NCBI RefSeq assembly: GCF_014297445.1
Contig: NZ_JACORU010000001.1
Location: forward strand, 992,001 to 1,056,000
Direction of reading: 5' to 3'
From: Ramlibacter albus
Lineage (GTDB): Bacteria > Pseudomonadota > Gammaproteobacteria > Burkholderiales > Burkholderiaceae_C
DNA: 64,000 bases
Shown: positions 1-11,353 of the stretch, one piece after another
Layout: every line of letters starts with the position of its first letter
How positions within the stretch are numbered: position 1 is the stretch's first letter
Program-made: the position numbers and the translations under genes
Notes under the pieces: model-generated
What the model was told of the DNA's origin: nothing
Databases searched by the model: none
Seen by the model: the letters and a program-made list of their open reading frames with translations, nothing else

Positions 1-972
<972 letters not shown>

Positions 973-976
<4 letters not shown>

Positions 977-2340
977 ACGGCGCCCGATTGCGCTCAGTGA
1001 TGCCGACGCGAATGCTTGCGTTCGCGCTCACCGCACTGGCGTTGTGCGGTGTGGCGGCGTTGCTCGGGGGTGCTGCGTTGCAGGCCGTCGCATGGGCCAC
1101 CGGCATCGCCTTGGCCGCGCTCGTTGCCTGGGCGCTGGCCGATGCGGCGGCGAGCGTGCGCGCGTGGCGTACATCCGCACTGCAGGTCTCGCGACGTCTC
1201 CCGGGCGCACTCGCACTCGGCGTGCCGCACGACGTCGTGATTCAAGTCGACAACCGCGGCACGCGCACATGGACGCTGGGCGTGTTCGACGAGCCCGACG
1301 CGCGTTTCGTGTTCGAAGGCCTGCCGCAAGAGGCTCGCGTCGCGCCGGGTTCGCGCGCGACCCTGCGCTACCGCGTCACGCCGCTGCGGCGCGGTGGCCT
1401 GCGCTTCGGCGCCGTGCAACTGCGCTGGCGCGGCGTCTTCGGCGCTCTGGAATTCGTGGCTGGCGCAGGCGAGCCGGAGGAGCTGCGCGTGTACCCCAAC
1501 TTCGCCGCGGTGGGCCGCTACGCGTGGCTGGCCGGCGACCGGCGGCTGCAGCAGATCGGCATCAAGACGTATGCGCAGCGCGGGCTGGGCACCGACTTCC
1601 GCCAGCTCGCCGAATACACGCGCGGCGACCCGCTGCGCCATATCGACTGGAAGGCAACGCTGCGCCAGGGCAAGCCCATCGTGCGCCGCTACCAGGACGA
1701 GCGCGACCAGCGCGTGTTCTTCCTGCTCGACTGCGGCCGCCGCATGCGTGCGGATGAAGAGGGCGTGCCCGGCGGCAGCCACTTCGACCAGGCCCTGAAC
1801 GCGTTGATGCTGCTCGGCTACGTCGCGCTGAAGGAAGGCGACGAGGTGGGGGCGCTCACGTTCGGCAATGCGCCGGGCCGCCAGCGGGACTTCGCGCCGC
1901 GCAAGGGCGTGGCCACGCTCAATGCGCTGATGAACCGGCTCTACGACCTCGAGCCCGAGGCGGTGCATTCGGACTACCTGCAGGCCGCGCAGCAGTTGCT
2001 GCACTGGTTCCCGCGCCGCGCGCTCGTGATCGTGCTCACGAATTTCCGCGACGAGGACGTGGGCGAGCTCAAGCCCGCGCTCGAACTGCTGCGCAAACGC
2101 CACCTCGTGCTGGTGGCCAGCCTGCGCGAGCGCGTGCTGCGCGAGATCGCGTCGCAGCCGCTCGCCCAGCCGCGCGACGCGGTGGAGGCCGCGGGCGCGC
2201 ACCTCTTCGAGCAGAACCGGCGCGATGCGTTCGCTCGCGTCGCCGGCAACGACGCGCTGTCGATCGACGTCGAGCCGGCCCAATTGCCCGCTGCGCTGGT
2301 GAACCGCTACCACGCGGTCAAGCGGGCCGGGCTGCTGTGA
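973..2340 (+). CDS. DUF58 domain protein (MoxR partner)
   Basis: DUF58 protein of about 455 residues. Two hydrophobic segments occupy roughly residues 15-55, followed by a beta-rich extracytoplasmic-like part. The DUF58 signature is visible around residues 214-240 (RGDPLRHIDWKAT followed by a QGKPIVRRY-like stretch), and a degenerate vWA-like fold begins near FFLLDCGRRM. The GTG at 973 is chosen because it overlaps the moxR stop by 4 nt; ATG at 1000 is an alternative that removes nine residues. MoxR/DUF58 pairs are usually co-transcribed and act together at the membrane. The DUF805 gene starts 28 nt downstream and may be in the same transcript. Confidence 0.9.
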
Positions 2341-2368
2341 ACCGCATGTTCTTCATGGAGGAGAGACG

Positions 2369-2908
2369 ATGGAAACGCTGAACCCCTATGCGCCGCCCGG
2401 CGCGAAAGTCGAGGACGTGGCCGCCGTGCAGCACGAGGTGCAGCCCGTGCGCGTGTTTTCCTCGAAGGGCCGCATCGGGCGCGTGCGGTACCTCGCGTAC
2501 CTCACCGCCGCGTACTTCCTGGTGACCATCGGCGCCTTCGTCCTCGCGTTCGTCGCGACGACGGCCAGGTTGCAGACGGCGGCCGGGCTCGCACCGGTGG
2601 TCGTGCTGCTCGTCTATGGCGTCTTCACCGTCCTCAAGACGATCCAGCGCAGCCACGACATGGATTGGTCGGGCTGGTCCGCGCTGCTGGCGCTCATCCC
2701 GTTCGTGGGGCTGATCTGGCTCGTCAAGGCCGGCACCGAAGGCAGCAACCGCTTCGGCGCGCCGCCGCCGCCGAACACGCTGGGCGTGAAGATCCTCGCG
2801 TGGTGCTTCCCGGCGATCTTCCTCATCGGCATGCTGGCCGCGATCGCGATTCCGGCGTACCAGCACTACACGGTGCGGGCGAAGGCGGCGGCGCAGCGCT
2901 CGAAGTGA
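2369..2908 (+). CDS. DUF805 membrane protein with pilin-like C-terminus
   Basis: Small inner-membrane protein of 179 residues. The DUF805 core shows GRIGRVRYLAYL (about residues 34-45), several membrane segments, RSHDMDWSGW and the KAGTEGSNRFG motif typical of the YhaH/YhaI family. The start is supported by GGAGGAGAG just upstream. The last 29 residues (about 151-179) contain IGMLAAIAIPAYQHYTVRAK, which closely resembles the N-terminal helix of mature type IV pilins after Glu5, but sits at the C-terminus and has no prepilin peptidase site. The function of DUF805 proteins is unknown. The base composition matches the host, unlike the gene that follows. Confidence 0.85.
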   Translation: METLNPYAPPGAKVEDVAAVQHEVQPVRVFSSKGRIGRVRYLAYLTAAYFLVTIGAFVLAFVATTARLQTAAGLAPVVVLLVYGVFTVLKTIQRSHDMDWSGWSALLALIPFVGLIWLVKAGTEGSNRFGAPPPPNTLGVKILAWCFPAIFLIGMLAAIAIPAYQHYTVRAKAAAQRSK

Positions 2909-3087
2909 GAAGCTCGTGTGAGCCGTCGCCCAGAGTATGAGGAGGGCTTTTATACGAAGCGTACTTTTATGACGAGAGAGAAAGGGGAGGACGGCGGGTT
3001 AGAGTAGTGACAGTAGGGACAGTAAGCCACCGGATTGGATTCGGGCGACCTTTCCGATAAGCTTAAAAAGATCAGAGGAGGAGCGAT
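2909..3087 (+). promoter_or_regulatory. Leader of the dCTP deaminase gene; possible AvcI-like RNA
   Basis: This 179-nt AT-richer gap precedes the deaminase gene. It holds a TACG-AAG-CGTA palindrome (2953-2963), two GACAGTA copies nine bases apart (3009-3015 and 3018-3024), a 12-codon ORF starting at 2970, and a strong ribosome binding site GAGGAGGAG just before ATG 3088. In Vibrio cholerae an inhibitory small RNA, AvcI, is encoded directly upstream of avcD. A counterpart here is only positional inference; no sequence match can be claimed. Confidence 0.35.
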
Positions 3088-4716
3088 ATGTCCGCAGTAT
3101 TGCACGCAGTACCGGGTGGTTCGTCGAGCAAGAAGAGCAACGATGCCCTGCTCGAAAAGTTCGACAGTCGTCAATCAGGTGAACTGATCATCGGTTTGGC
3201 GGGCCCAATGGGTTGCGGGATCGGAACCATAGTAGACGGTCTTCGAGATCGCCTTCGTGAGCGAGGGTATACGGACGTCGTTCACATCAAGTTGAGCAAA
3301 TTCCTGGAAGACTCGTTGGCGAACAAGCTCGTGAGTGAGTGGGGCGACGCAGATGCTTCGCGAAGATTCGTTCGATATCGACGGCTGCAAGAAGCAGGCA
3401 AAGAGCTTCGTAGGAAATCAAAGAACCCGGCAATTCTGGCGGAATATGCAGCACAAGAAATTGCCGTAGATCGCCGGAGACGTCAACGTCAGAGCTCCCA
3501 GACCGGGCAAGCAATCCCAGCCCCGAATTCCCCTCTCGTACCTGGTCGAATCGCATACCTCATTGACCAAGTAAAGCGCCCCGAAGAAGTTCGCCTTCTG
3601 CGGGCTATCTATCGGAATCTTTTTTACCTGCTGGGTGTCACAAGGATCAACGATCACAGGAAGGATCAACTGGAGACGGAGCAAGTCAGGTCCGACGAAA
3701 CCCAGCGGTTGATCGACATCGACCGACTGGAAGCCGGGGACGGCGGGCAACAACTCGATAAGACGCTGCATCTGGCCGACTACTTCATTCGGAACGATGC
3801 GACGACCGTTGATGAAAAGCGGTTGAAACTTAATCGTTTCTTGGACTTGGTCCACGGCGACAAGAGCACGACACCGACAGATGCCGAGCACGGCATGTAT
3901 GCAGCTTATGCAGCGAGCCTCCGGTCTGCGTGCCTTTCGCGTCAAGTCGGTGCGAGCATCTCGTCAGCTACCGGGGAAGTATTGGCGACGGGATGCAACG
4001 ACGTACCTAAGGCAACCGGAGGGCTCTATTCGGCTTCGTTCAAGGGTCACGACAAGCGATGCGTTCACATGGATGGTCAGCAGTGCTTCAACGACCTTTA
4101 CAAGCGAAAGCTGCAAACCGAAATTGGTGAGTTGGTCGATAAGGCCCTTGAGAAGGCTGGCAAAGGAACGTGGTCCTTACCACAAGACGACCGCGCCGAA
4201 CTCCTCACGAGGATCTATGACAACACTCGATTGAAGGACCTCATAGAGTTCTCGCGATCCGTGCATGCCGAGATGGATGCGATCGTATCGCTCGCTCGCT
4301 TAGGCGGTGCTGGTCTGCACGGCGCAACCTTGTACACGACAACTTATCCGTGTCACAACTGCGCGCGACACATTGTGGCTGCGGGAATCATGAAAGTCTT
4401 CTATATCGAGCCATACGAAAAGAGCCTCGCCAAGGACCTGCACAAGGATGCCATAGCGTTTGAAGTCGAAGAGACCAAGGAGGGCGAACCTAGCCGCGTC
4501 GAGTTCCTGCACTACGAAGGCGTAGCTCCGCGTCAGTTCCATAGCGTCTTTCGAGCAGCGTCGCGCAAGGACTCCGATGGAAAGTACATCCCCATCCGGC
4601 CCATGGAGGCAGACAAAGTCTTGCCCGAGTATCTCGACAACTACCAAGACTTCGAAACAAAAGCGGTCGAGCATCTGAATGAAGAGATTGAGCGGCTCAG
4701 ACCGGCCGCGAATTGA
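3088..4716 (+). CDS. avcD: Anti-phage dCTP deaminase (AvcD/DCD family)
   Basis: Two-domain anti-phage deoxycytidylate deaminase of 542 residues, the usual length for AvcD-type defence proteins (about 530). The N-terminal half is a P-loop kinase-like domain whose loop reads GLAGPMGCGIGT (residues 36-47) and lacks the usual Walker Lys. The C-terminal half is a zinc deaminase with HAEMDAI (His393 as ligand, Glu395 as proton shuttle) and PCHNC (Cys422 and Cys425 as ligands). Known members deaminate dCTP/dCMP after phage shut-off of transcription, starving phage DNA synthesis. The gene sits in lower-GC DNA: hand counts of two 60-base lines give 57-58% GC against 70% in a line of the adjacent gap gene, suggesting transfer. 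A strong RBS supports the start. A small ORF follows after 53 nt. Confidence 0.9.
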   Translation: MSAVLHAVPGGSSSKKSNDALLEKFDSRQSGELIIGLAGPMGCGIGTIVDGLRDRLRERGYTDVVHIKLSKFLEDSLANKLVSEWGDADASRRFVRYRRLQEAGKELRRKSKNPAILAEYAAQEIAVDRRRRQRQSSQTGQAIPAPNSPLVPGRIAYLIDQVKRPEEVRLLRAIYRNLFYLLGVTRINDHRKDQLETEQVRSDETQRLIDIDRLEAGDGGQQLDKTLHLADYFIRNDATTVDEKRLKLNRFLDLVHGDKSTTPTDAEHGMYAAYAASLRSACLSRQVGASISSATGEVLATGCNDVPKATGGLYSASFKGHDKRCVHMDGQQCFNDLYKRKLQTEIGELVDKALEKAGKGTWSLPQDDRAELLTRIYDNTRLKDLIEFSRSVHAEMDAIVSLARLGGAGLHGATLYTTTYPCHNCARHIVAAGIMKVFYIEPYEKSLAKDLHKDAIAFEVEETKEGEPSRVEFLHYEGVAPRQFHSVFRAASRKDSDGKYIPIRPMEADKVLPEYLDNYQDFETKAVEHLNEEIERLRPAAN

Positions 4717-4769
4717 CAGATAATCGCTACGAACTCAGAATGAGCCATGGCTAACTGGAAGGAGCATCC

Positions 4770-4985
4770 ATGCCGCGACGTCCTCCAGCCCCTCCCCCTC
4801 AGCTGCCTTTAAATTTCGACGCTGCCTCATCGGAGGCGAACTCGGAGCGTGACCTGCTGCAGGCCGGCAGGGTCTTTCAGCTTCCGGTCAAAGGCATACG
4901 AGAAAAGCGGGAGCGTAGCTCCGATCGAGGGCTGGACTCGGTCCTCGATGAGGTTCTTTCAAACGCTAAGCGTTTGAACTGGTAA
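4770..4985 (+). CDS. Small unknown protein linked to the dCTP deaminase
   Basis: I do not recognise this 71-residue protein. It begins with a proline-rich stretch (PRRPPAPPPQLPLNF), has a very charged middle (GIREKRERSSDRG) and ends in a predicted short helix (LDSVLDEVLSNAKRLNW). No membrane segment, signal peptide or cysteine is present. The start has a good RBS (AAGGAG, about 4759-4764). It lies 53 nt after the deaminase on the same strand, shares its lower GC, and ends at the shared terminator, so the two probably form one mobile unit. A regulator, antitoxin or accessory defence factor is possible, but this rests on context alone. Confidence 0.6.
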   Translation: MPRRPPAPPPQLPLNFDAASSEANSERDLLQAGRVFQLPVKGIREKRERSSDRGLDSVLDEVLSNAKRLNW

Positions 4986-5013
4986 AAAAAAGCGCCTGAC
5001 GGCGCTTTTTTTT
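4984..5013. terminator. Bidirectional intrinsic terminator
   Basis: A perfect hairpin with a GGCGC/GCGCC core, TGAC loop, eight A before it and eight T after it. It can terminate the deaminase operon on the plus strand and gap on the minus strand, whose stop is 5 bases away. It also marks the right border of the lower-GC segment. Confidence 0.9.
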
Positions 5014-5017
5014 GCGC

Positions 5018-8072
<3,055 letters not shown>

Positions 8073-8160
8073 CGGGGGCAGCTCCGGGGAGGTAAAGCTC
8101 AGGGGAAACCCGGAATTCTACCGGCTGGGCCCATGCCCTCCTGAACTACAGTCAAGGACC

Positions 8161-8538
8161 ATGAAAGGCCTGCACCTGACCGCCGACCTGTACCAGTGCC
8201 GCTGCGACGCGGTGTGGCTCACGGACGCGCGCAAGCTCGGCTCGTGGTGCCGCGAGGCGGTGCAGGCCGTGGGGCTGCAGGCGGTGGACGAGTTGTTCCA
8301 CACCTTTCCGGCCACGGCCACCGGCGCGGGCGGCGTGACGGCGACGGTGCTGCTGGCCGAGTCGCACATCTGCGTGCACACCTGGCCGGAGCAGAAGGCC
8401 GTGACCTGCGACGTCTACGTCTGCAATTTCAGCGGCGACCATTCCGCGAAGGCGCGCGGCCTGATGTATGCGCTGGTCAACCGCTTCCAGCCGGAGTGGA
8501 CCGAACAGAGATCGCTGGACCGGGGAGACGAGAGCTGA
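8161..8538 (+). CDS. S-adenosylmethionine decarboxylase proenzyme (SpeD-like)
   Basis: Prokaryotic short AdoMet decarboxylase of 125 residues. The self-processing motif ESHICVHTWPE gives Ser68 as the predicted pyruvoyl-forming residue, with His73 and Cys88 (YVCN). This spacing of 5 and 15 residues equals Ser63/His68/Cys83 of the Thermotoga maritima enzyme. The product, decarboxylated AdoMet, is the aminopropyl donor for spermidine synthases, and a spermidine synthase-like gene lies about 4.4 kb away. A TACAGT hexamer ends 8 nt before the ATG, so the leader may be very short. The stop overlaps the probable start of the MurU-like gene. Confidence 0.88.
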   Translation: MKGLHLTADLYQCRCDAVWLTDARKLGSWCREAVQAVGLQAVDELFHTFPATATGAGGVTATVLLAESHICVHTWPEQKAVTCDVYVCNFSGDHSAKARGLMYALVNRFQPEWTEQRSLDRGDES

Positions 8539-9233
8539 AAGCACAAGCGATGGTCCTCGCCGCGGGGCGGGGCGAACGGATGCGCCCGCTCACGGACGCA
8601 TGCCCCAAGCCGCTGCTGGAAGTGAGCGGCAAGCCGCTGATGCAGTACCACCTGGAGGCGCTGAAGGCGGGCGGGTTCGACCCGGTCGTCGTCAACACGG
8701 CGTGGCTGGGCGAGCAGATCGAGGCGCGCTACTCGCAGCCTTCGCCCGCCCTGCCCGCGCTGCTGTGGTCGCGCGAAGGCCGCGACTTCGGCGGCCCGCT
8801 GGAGACCGCCGGCGGCGTCGCGCGTGCGCTGCCGCTGCTGGACGACGTGTTCTGGGTGACGGCCAGCGACAACTTCGTGCCGGGCTTTCGGTACACGCGC
8901 GAGGTGTTCGAGCGGTTCGCGCGGTCGCAGCGCAAGGCGCACCTGTGGCTCGTGGAAAACCCGGATCACCATCCCACGGGCGATTTCGGGATCACCGATG
9001 AGGGGCTCGCCGTGCGCGAGGCGCCGAAGCGCTACACGTACGCGAGCATCGGCCTGTTCAGGCAATCGTTCTTCGCGGGCGCGCCGCACGGCAACCCGCA
9101 GGGCCGGAAGATCGCGTTGCTGACCCTGCTGCTGGAGCACATGGCCCGGGGCGAGGTCAGTGCCGAGCTGTACCCGGGTGCCTGGACCGACGTCGGCACG
9201 CCCGAGCGGCTGGCGGGCCTGCAAGCGAACTAG
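8535..9233 (+). CDS. murU: MurU-like sugar-1-phosphate nucleotidyltransferase
   Basis: Nucleotidyltransferase of about 232 residues resembling MurU, which makes UDP-MurNAc from MurNAc 1-phosphate in the cell-wall recycling bypass. The nucleotide-binding N-terminus is LKAQAMVLAAGRGERMRPLT and the signature CPKPLLEVSGKPLMQYHLE follows. The start is set at CTG 8535: it gives the complete first strand (family members begin MKAMILAAG), has GGGGAG seven bases upstream, and overlaps the speD-like stop as CTGA. ATG 8550 is the canonical alternative but cuts into that strand. The AmgK kinase that feeds this step is encoded at 30.5 kb, not adjacent. Assignment to MurU rather than a related uridylyl/guanylyltransferase is by similarity and the presence of AmgK. 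Confidence 0.82.
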   Translation: MKAQAMVLAAGRGERMRPLTDACPKPLLEVSGKPLMQYHLEALKAGGFDPVVVNTAWLGEQIEARYSQPSPALPALLWSREGRDFGGPLETAGGVARALPLLDDVFWVTASDNFVPGFRYTREVFERFARSQRKAHLWLVENPDHHPTGDFGITDEGLAVREAPKRYTYASIGLFRQSFFAGAPHGNPQGRKIALLTLLLEHMARGEVSAELYPGAWTDVGTPERLAGLQAN

Positions 9234-9257
9234 CCCGCTTGGCGCCACAATGATGGG

Positions 9258-10655
9258 ATGAACACCACCGTCCCCACCTCGCTCTATGCCCAGCGGCGCG
9301 CAAAAGTCGCCGCTGCGCTCGGCCCCAACGGTATCGCCGTGGTGCCGACGGCGCCGGAGCGCCAGCGCAACCGCGACAGCGACTTCCAGTTCCGGCACGA
9401 CAGCTACTTCTATTACCTCACCGGGTTCACCGAGCCGAACGCGTGCCTGGTGCTCACCGGCGACGGCAAGAGCACGCTGTTCTGCCAGCCCAAGGACCTC
9501 GAACGCGAGATCTGGGACGGCTACCGCCTCGGGCCGGATGCGGCTGTCGGCGCGCTCGCGGTGGACGCGGCCCATGCCGTCGGCGAGCTGGACACGCAGA
9601 TGCCCAAGCTGCTGGAGAACAGGGACGCGGTCTGGTACCCGTTCGCGATCCATCCGGGCCTGGAGCAGCGCGTGGCCGGCTGGCTGAACCAGGTGCGCGC
9701 GCGCGTGCGCTACGGCGCGCTGTGCCCCGAGCAGCAGCGTGACCTGTGCGCGGTGCTCGACGAGATGCGCCTCTTCAAGGACGCCCACGAGCAGGACATC
9801 ATGCGCCGCGCGGCCGCGATCAGCGCCCGCGCTCACGTCCGTGCCATGCAGTACTGCGCAAAGGCGCTGCGCGAAGGCCGCGACGTGCGCGAGTACCACC
9901 TCGACGCGGAGCTGATGCACGAGTTCCGCGCGGGCGGCTCGCAGTACCCGGCGTACAGCTCCATCGTCGCCGCGGGCGCGAACGCCTGCGTGCTGCACTA
10001 TCGCGCCGACGTGGCGCCGGTGAAGTCCGGTGACCTCGTGCTGATCGACGCCGGTTGCGAGCTGGACGGCTACGCGAGCGACATCACGCGCACCTTCCCG
10101 GCCAACGGCAAGTTCACCGGGCCGCAGCGCGAGCTCTACGACATCGTGCTCGCCTCGCAGGAAGCCGCCGTGGCCGCGACGAAGCCGGGCGCGCGCTTCA
10201 CCGACCCGCACGACGCCGCGGTGAAGGTGCTCGCGCAGGGCATGCTCGACACCGGGCTGCTGGACAAGAACAAGGTGGGCACGCTGCAGGACGTGATCGA
10301 CAACCGCAGCTACTTCCAGTTCTACATGCACCGCACCGGCCACTGGCTGGGCATGGACGTGCACGACTGCGGCAGCTACGTCGAGCCCGCGGAAGTGGGC
10401 GAAGTGAGCGAGCGCAAGGACCCGCTGTCGGGCGAGGTGATCAAGAACCGCCCGAGCCGCATCCTGCAGCCCGGCATGGTGCTGACGATCGAGCCCGGCA
10501 TCTACGTGCGCCCGGGCGACGGCGTGCCGGAGCGCTTCCACCATATCGGCATCCGTATCGAGGACGATGCGATCGTCACGGCCGGTGGTTGCGAGCTGAT
10601 CACGCGTGGCGTGCCGGTGAAAGCGGACGAGATCGAAGCCCTCATGAAGGGCTGA
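9258..10655 (+). CDS. pepP: Xaa-Pro aminopeptidase
   Basis: Aminopeptidase P of 465 residues with the AMP N-terminal domain (about 1-135) and a pita-bread metallopeptidase domain. The metal ligands are visible in DAGCELDGYASDITRTFP (two Asp), the His of the HRTGHWLGMDVHD region, TIEPGIY (Glu) and a final Glu in GIRIEDD. It releases N-terminal residues preceding proline in the cytosol. There is no clear Shine-Dalgarno; instead CACAAT ends six bases before the ATG, compatible with a leaderless transcript. The next gene starts 2 nt after the stop. Confidence 0.95.
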   Translation: MNTTVPTSLYAQRRAKVAAALGPNGIAVVPTAPERQRNRDSDFQFRHDSYFYYLTGFTEPNACLVLTGDGKSTLFCQPKDLEREIWDGYRLGPDAAVGALAVDAAHAVGELDTQMPKLLENRDAVWYPFAIHPGLEQRVAGWLNQVRARVRYGALCPEQQRDLCAVLDEMRLFKDAHEQDIMRRAAAISARAHVRAMQYCAKALREGRDVREYHLDAELMHEFRAGGSQYPAYSSIVAAGANACVLHYRADVAPVKSGDLVLIDAGCELDGYASDITRTFPANGKFTGPQRELYDIVLASQEAAVAATKPGARFTDPHDAAVKVLAQGMLDTGLLDKNKVGTLQDVIDNRSYFQFYMHRTGHWLGMDVHDCGSYVEPAEVGEVSERKDPLSGEVIKNRPSRILQPGMVLTIEPGIYVRPGDGVPERFHHIGIRIEDDAIVTAGGCELITRGVPVKADEIEALMKG

Positions 10656-10657
10656 CC

Positions 10658-11350
10658 GTGCTCTCGCGCCGCTCGCCCGCCGACGGGGTGCTGCAACTGC
10701 ACCTCGAGCGGCCGGGGCGGCTCAATGCGCTCACGCTCGAGCTCGTGCGCGAGCTGCTGCAGGCGGTGCACCACGCGCACGAGGAGCCCGGCGTGCGCGT
10801 GATCCTGCTCTCCGGCGAGGGCCGCGCCTTCTGCGCGGGCAAGGACAAGGACGACCCGCCGACGCCCGAGTTCGTCGACGCGCTGCAGCACCTCGCGCGT
10901 GTGCTGATGGACAGCCGCAAGCCGGTCGTTGCCGCAGTGCAGGGCTGGGCCGTGGGCGCGGGTTTCGAGATGCTGATGAACTGCGACATCGTCGTCGCCG
11001 CCGACGATGCGCGCTTCATGCTGCCGGAGACGAACATCGGGTTGTTCGGCACGGGCGGTGTGGTGGCGCTGCTGCCGCGCGTTGTGGGGTTGGCGCGAGC
11101 GAAGGGGCTGCTGATGCTCGGGCGCGAGATCAGTGCGCAGCAGGCAGGTGACTGGGGCCTCGTGTGGCAGGTCGTGCCCCGCGCGGAACTCGAAGGCGCG
11201 GCGCTCGATGTGGCGAAGCAGCTCGCGGGCGCGGACCCGCGACTGCTGTCGCAGCTGAAGTCGCTGCTGCACGAAGAAGCCGTGGGCGACCTCGCGTCGA
11301 TCCTGAAGCGCGAGGCCCAGGCGCACGTGGCGTTGAATTCGAAGCGCTGA
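10658..11350 (+). CDS. Enoyl-CoA hydratase/isomerase family protein
   Basis: Crotonase-fold protein of 230 residues. The oxyanion-hole regions are visible in GEGRAFCAGKDKDD and VQGWAVGAGFEMLMNCDIVVA, followed by ARFMLPETNIGLFGTGG. The exact substrate cannot be read from the sequence; the general family hydrates or isomerises acyl-CoA thioesters. GTG 10658 is chosen because it starts 2 nt after the pepP stop and brings the protein to normal family start. It converges with the amine oxidase gene, with 3 nt between stops. Confidence 0.85.
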   Translation: MLSRRSPADGVLQLHLERPGRLNALTLELVRELLQAVHHAHEEPGVRVILLSGEGRAFCAGKDKDDPPTPEFVDALQHLARVLMDSRKPVVAAVQGWAVGAGFEMLMNCDIVVAADDARFMLPETNIGLFGTGGVVALLPRVVGLARAKGLLMLGREISAQQAGDWGLVWQVVPRAELEGAALDVAKQLAGADPRLLSQLKSLLHEEAVGDLASILKREAQAHVALNSKR

Positions 11351-11353
11351 GCC

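Noticed and set aside
2970-3008. 12-codon ORF in the deaminase leader as a gene
   Set aside because: No convincing RBS and too short to support; mentioned only as part of the leader.
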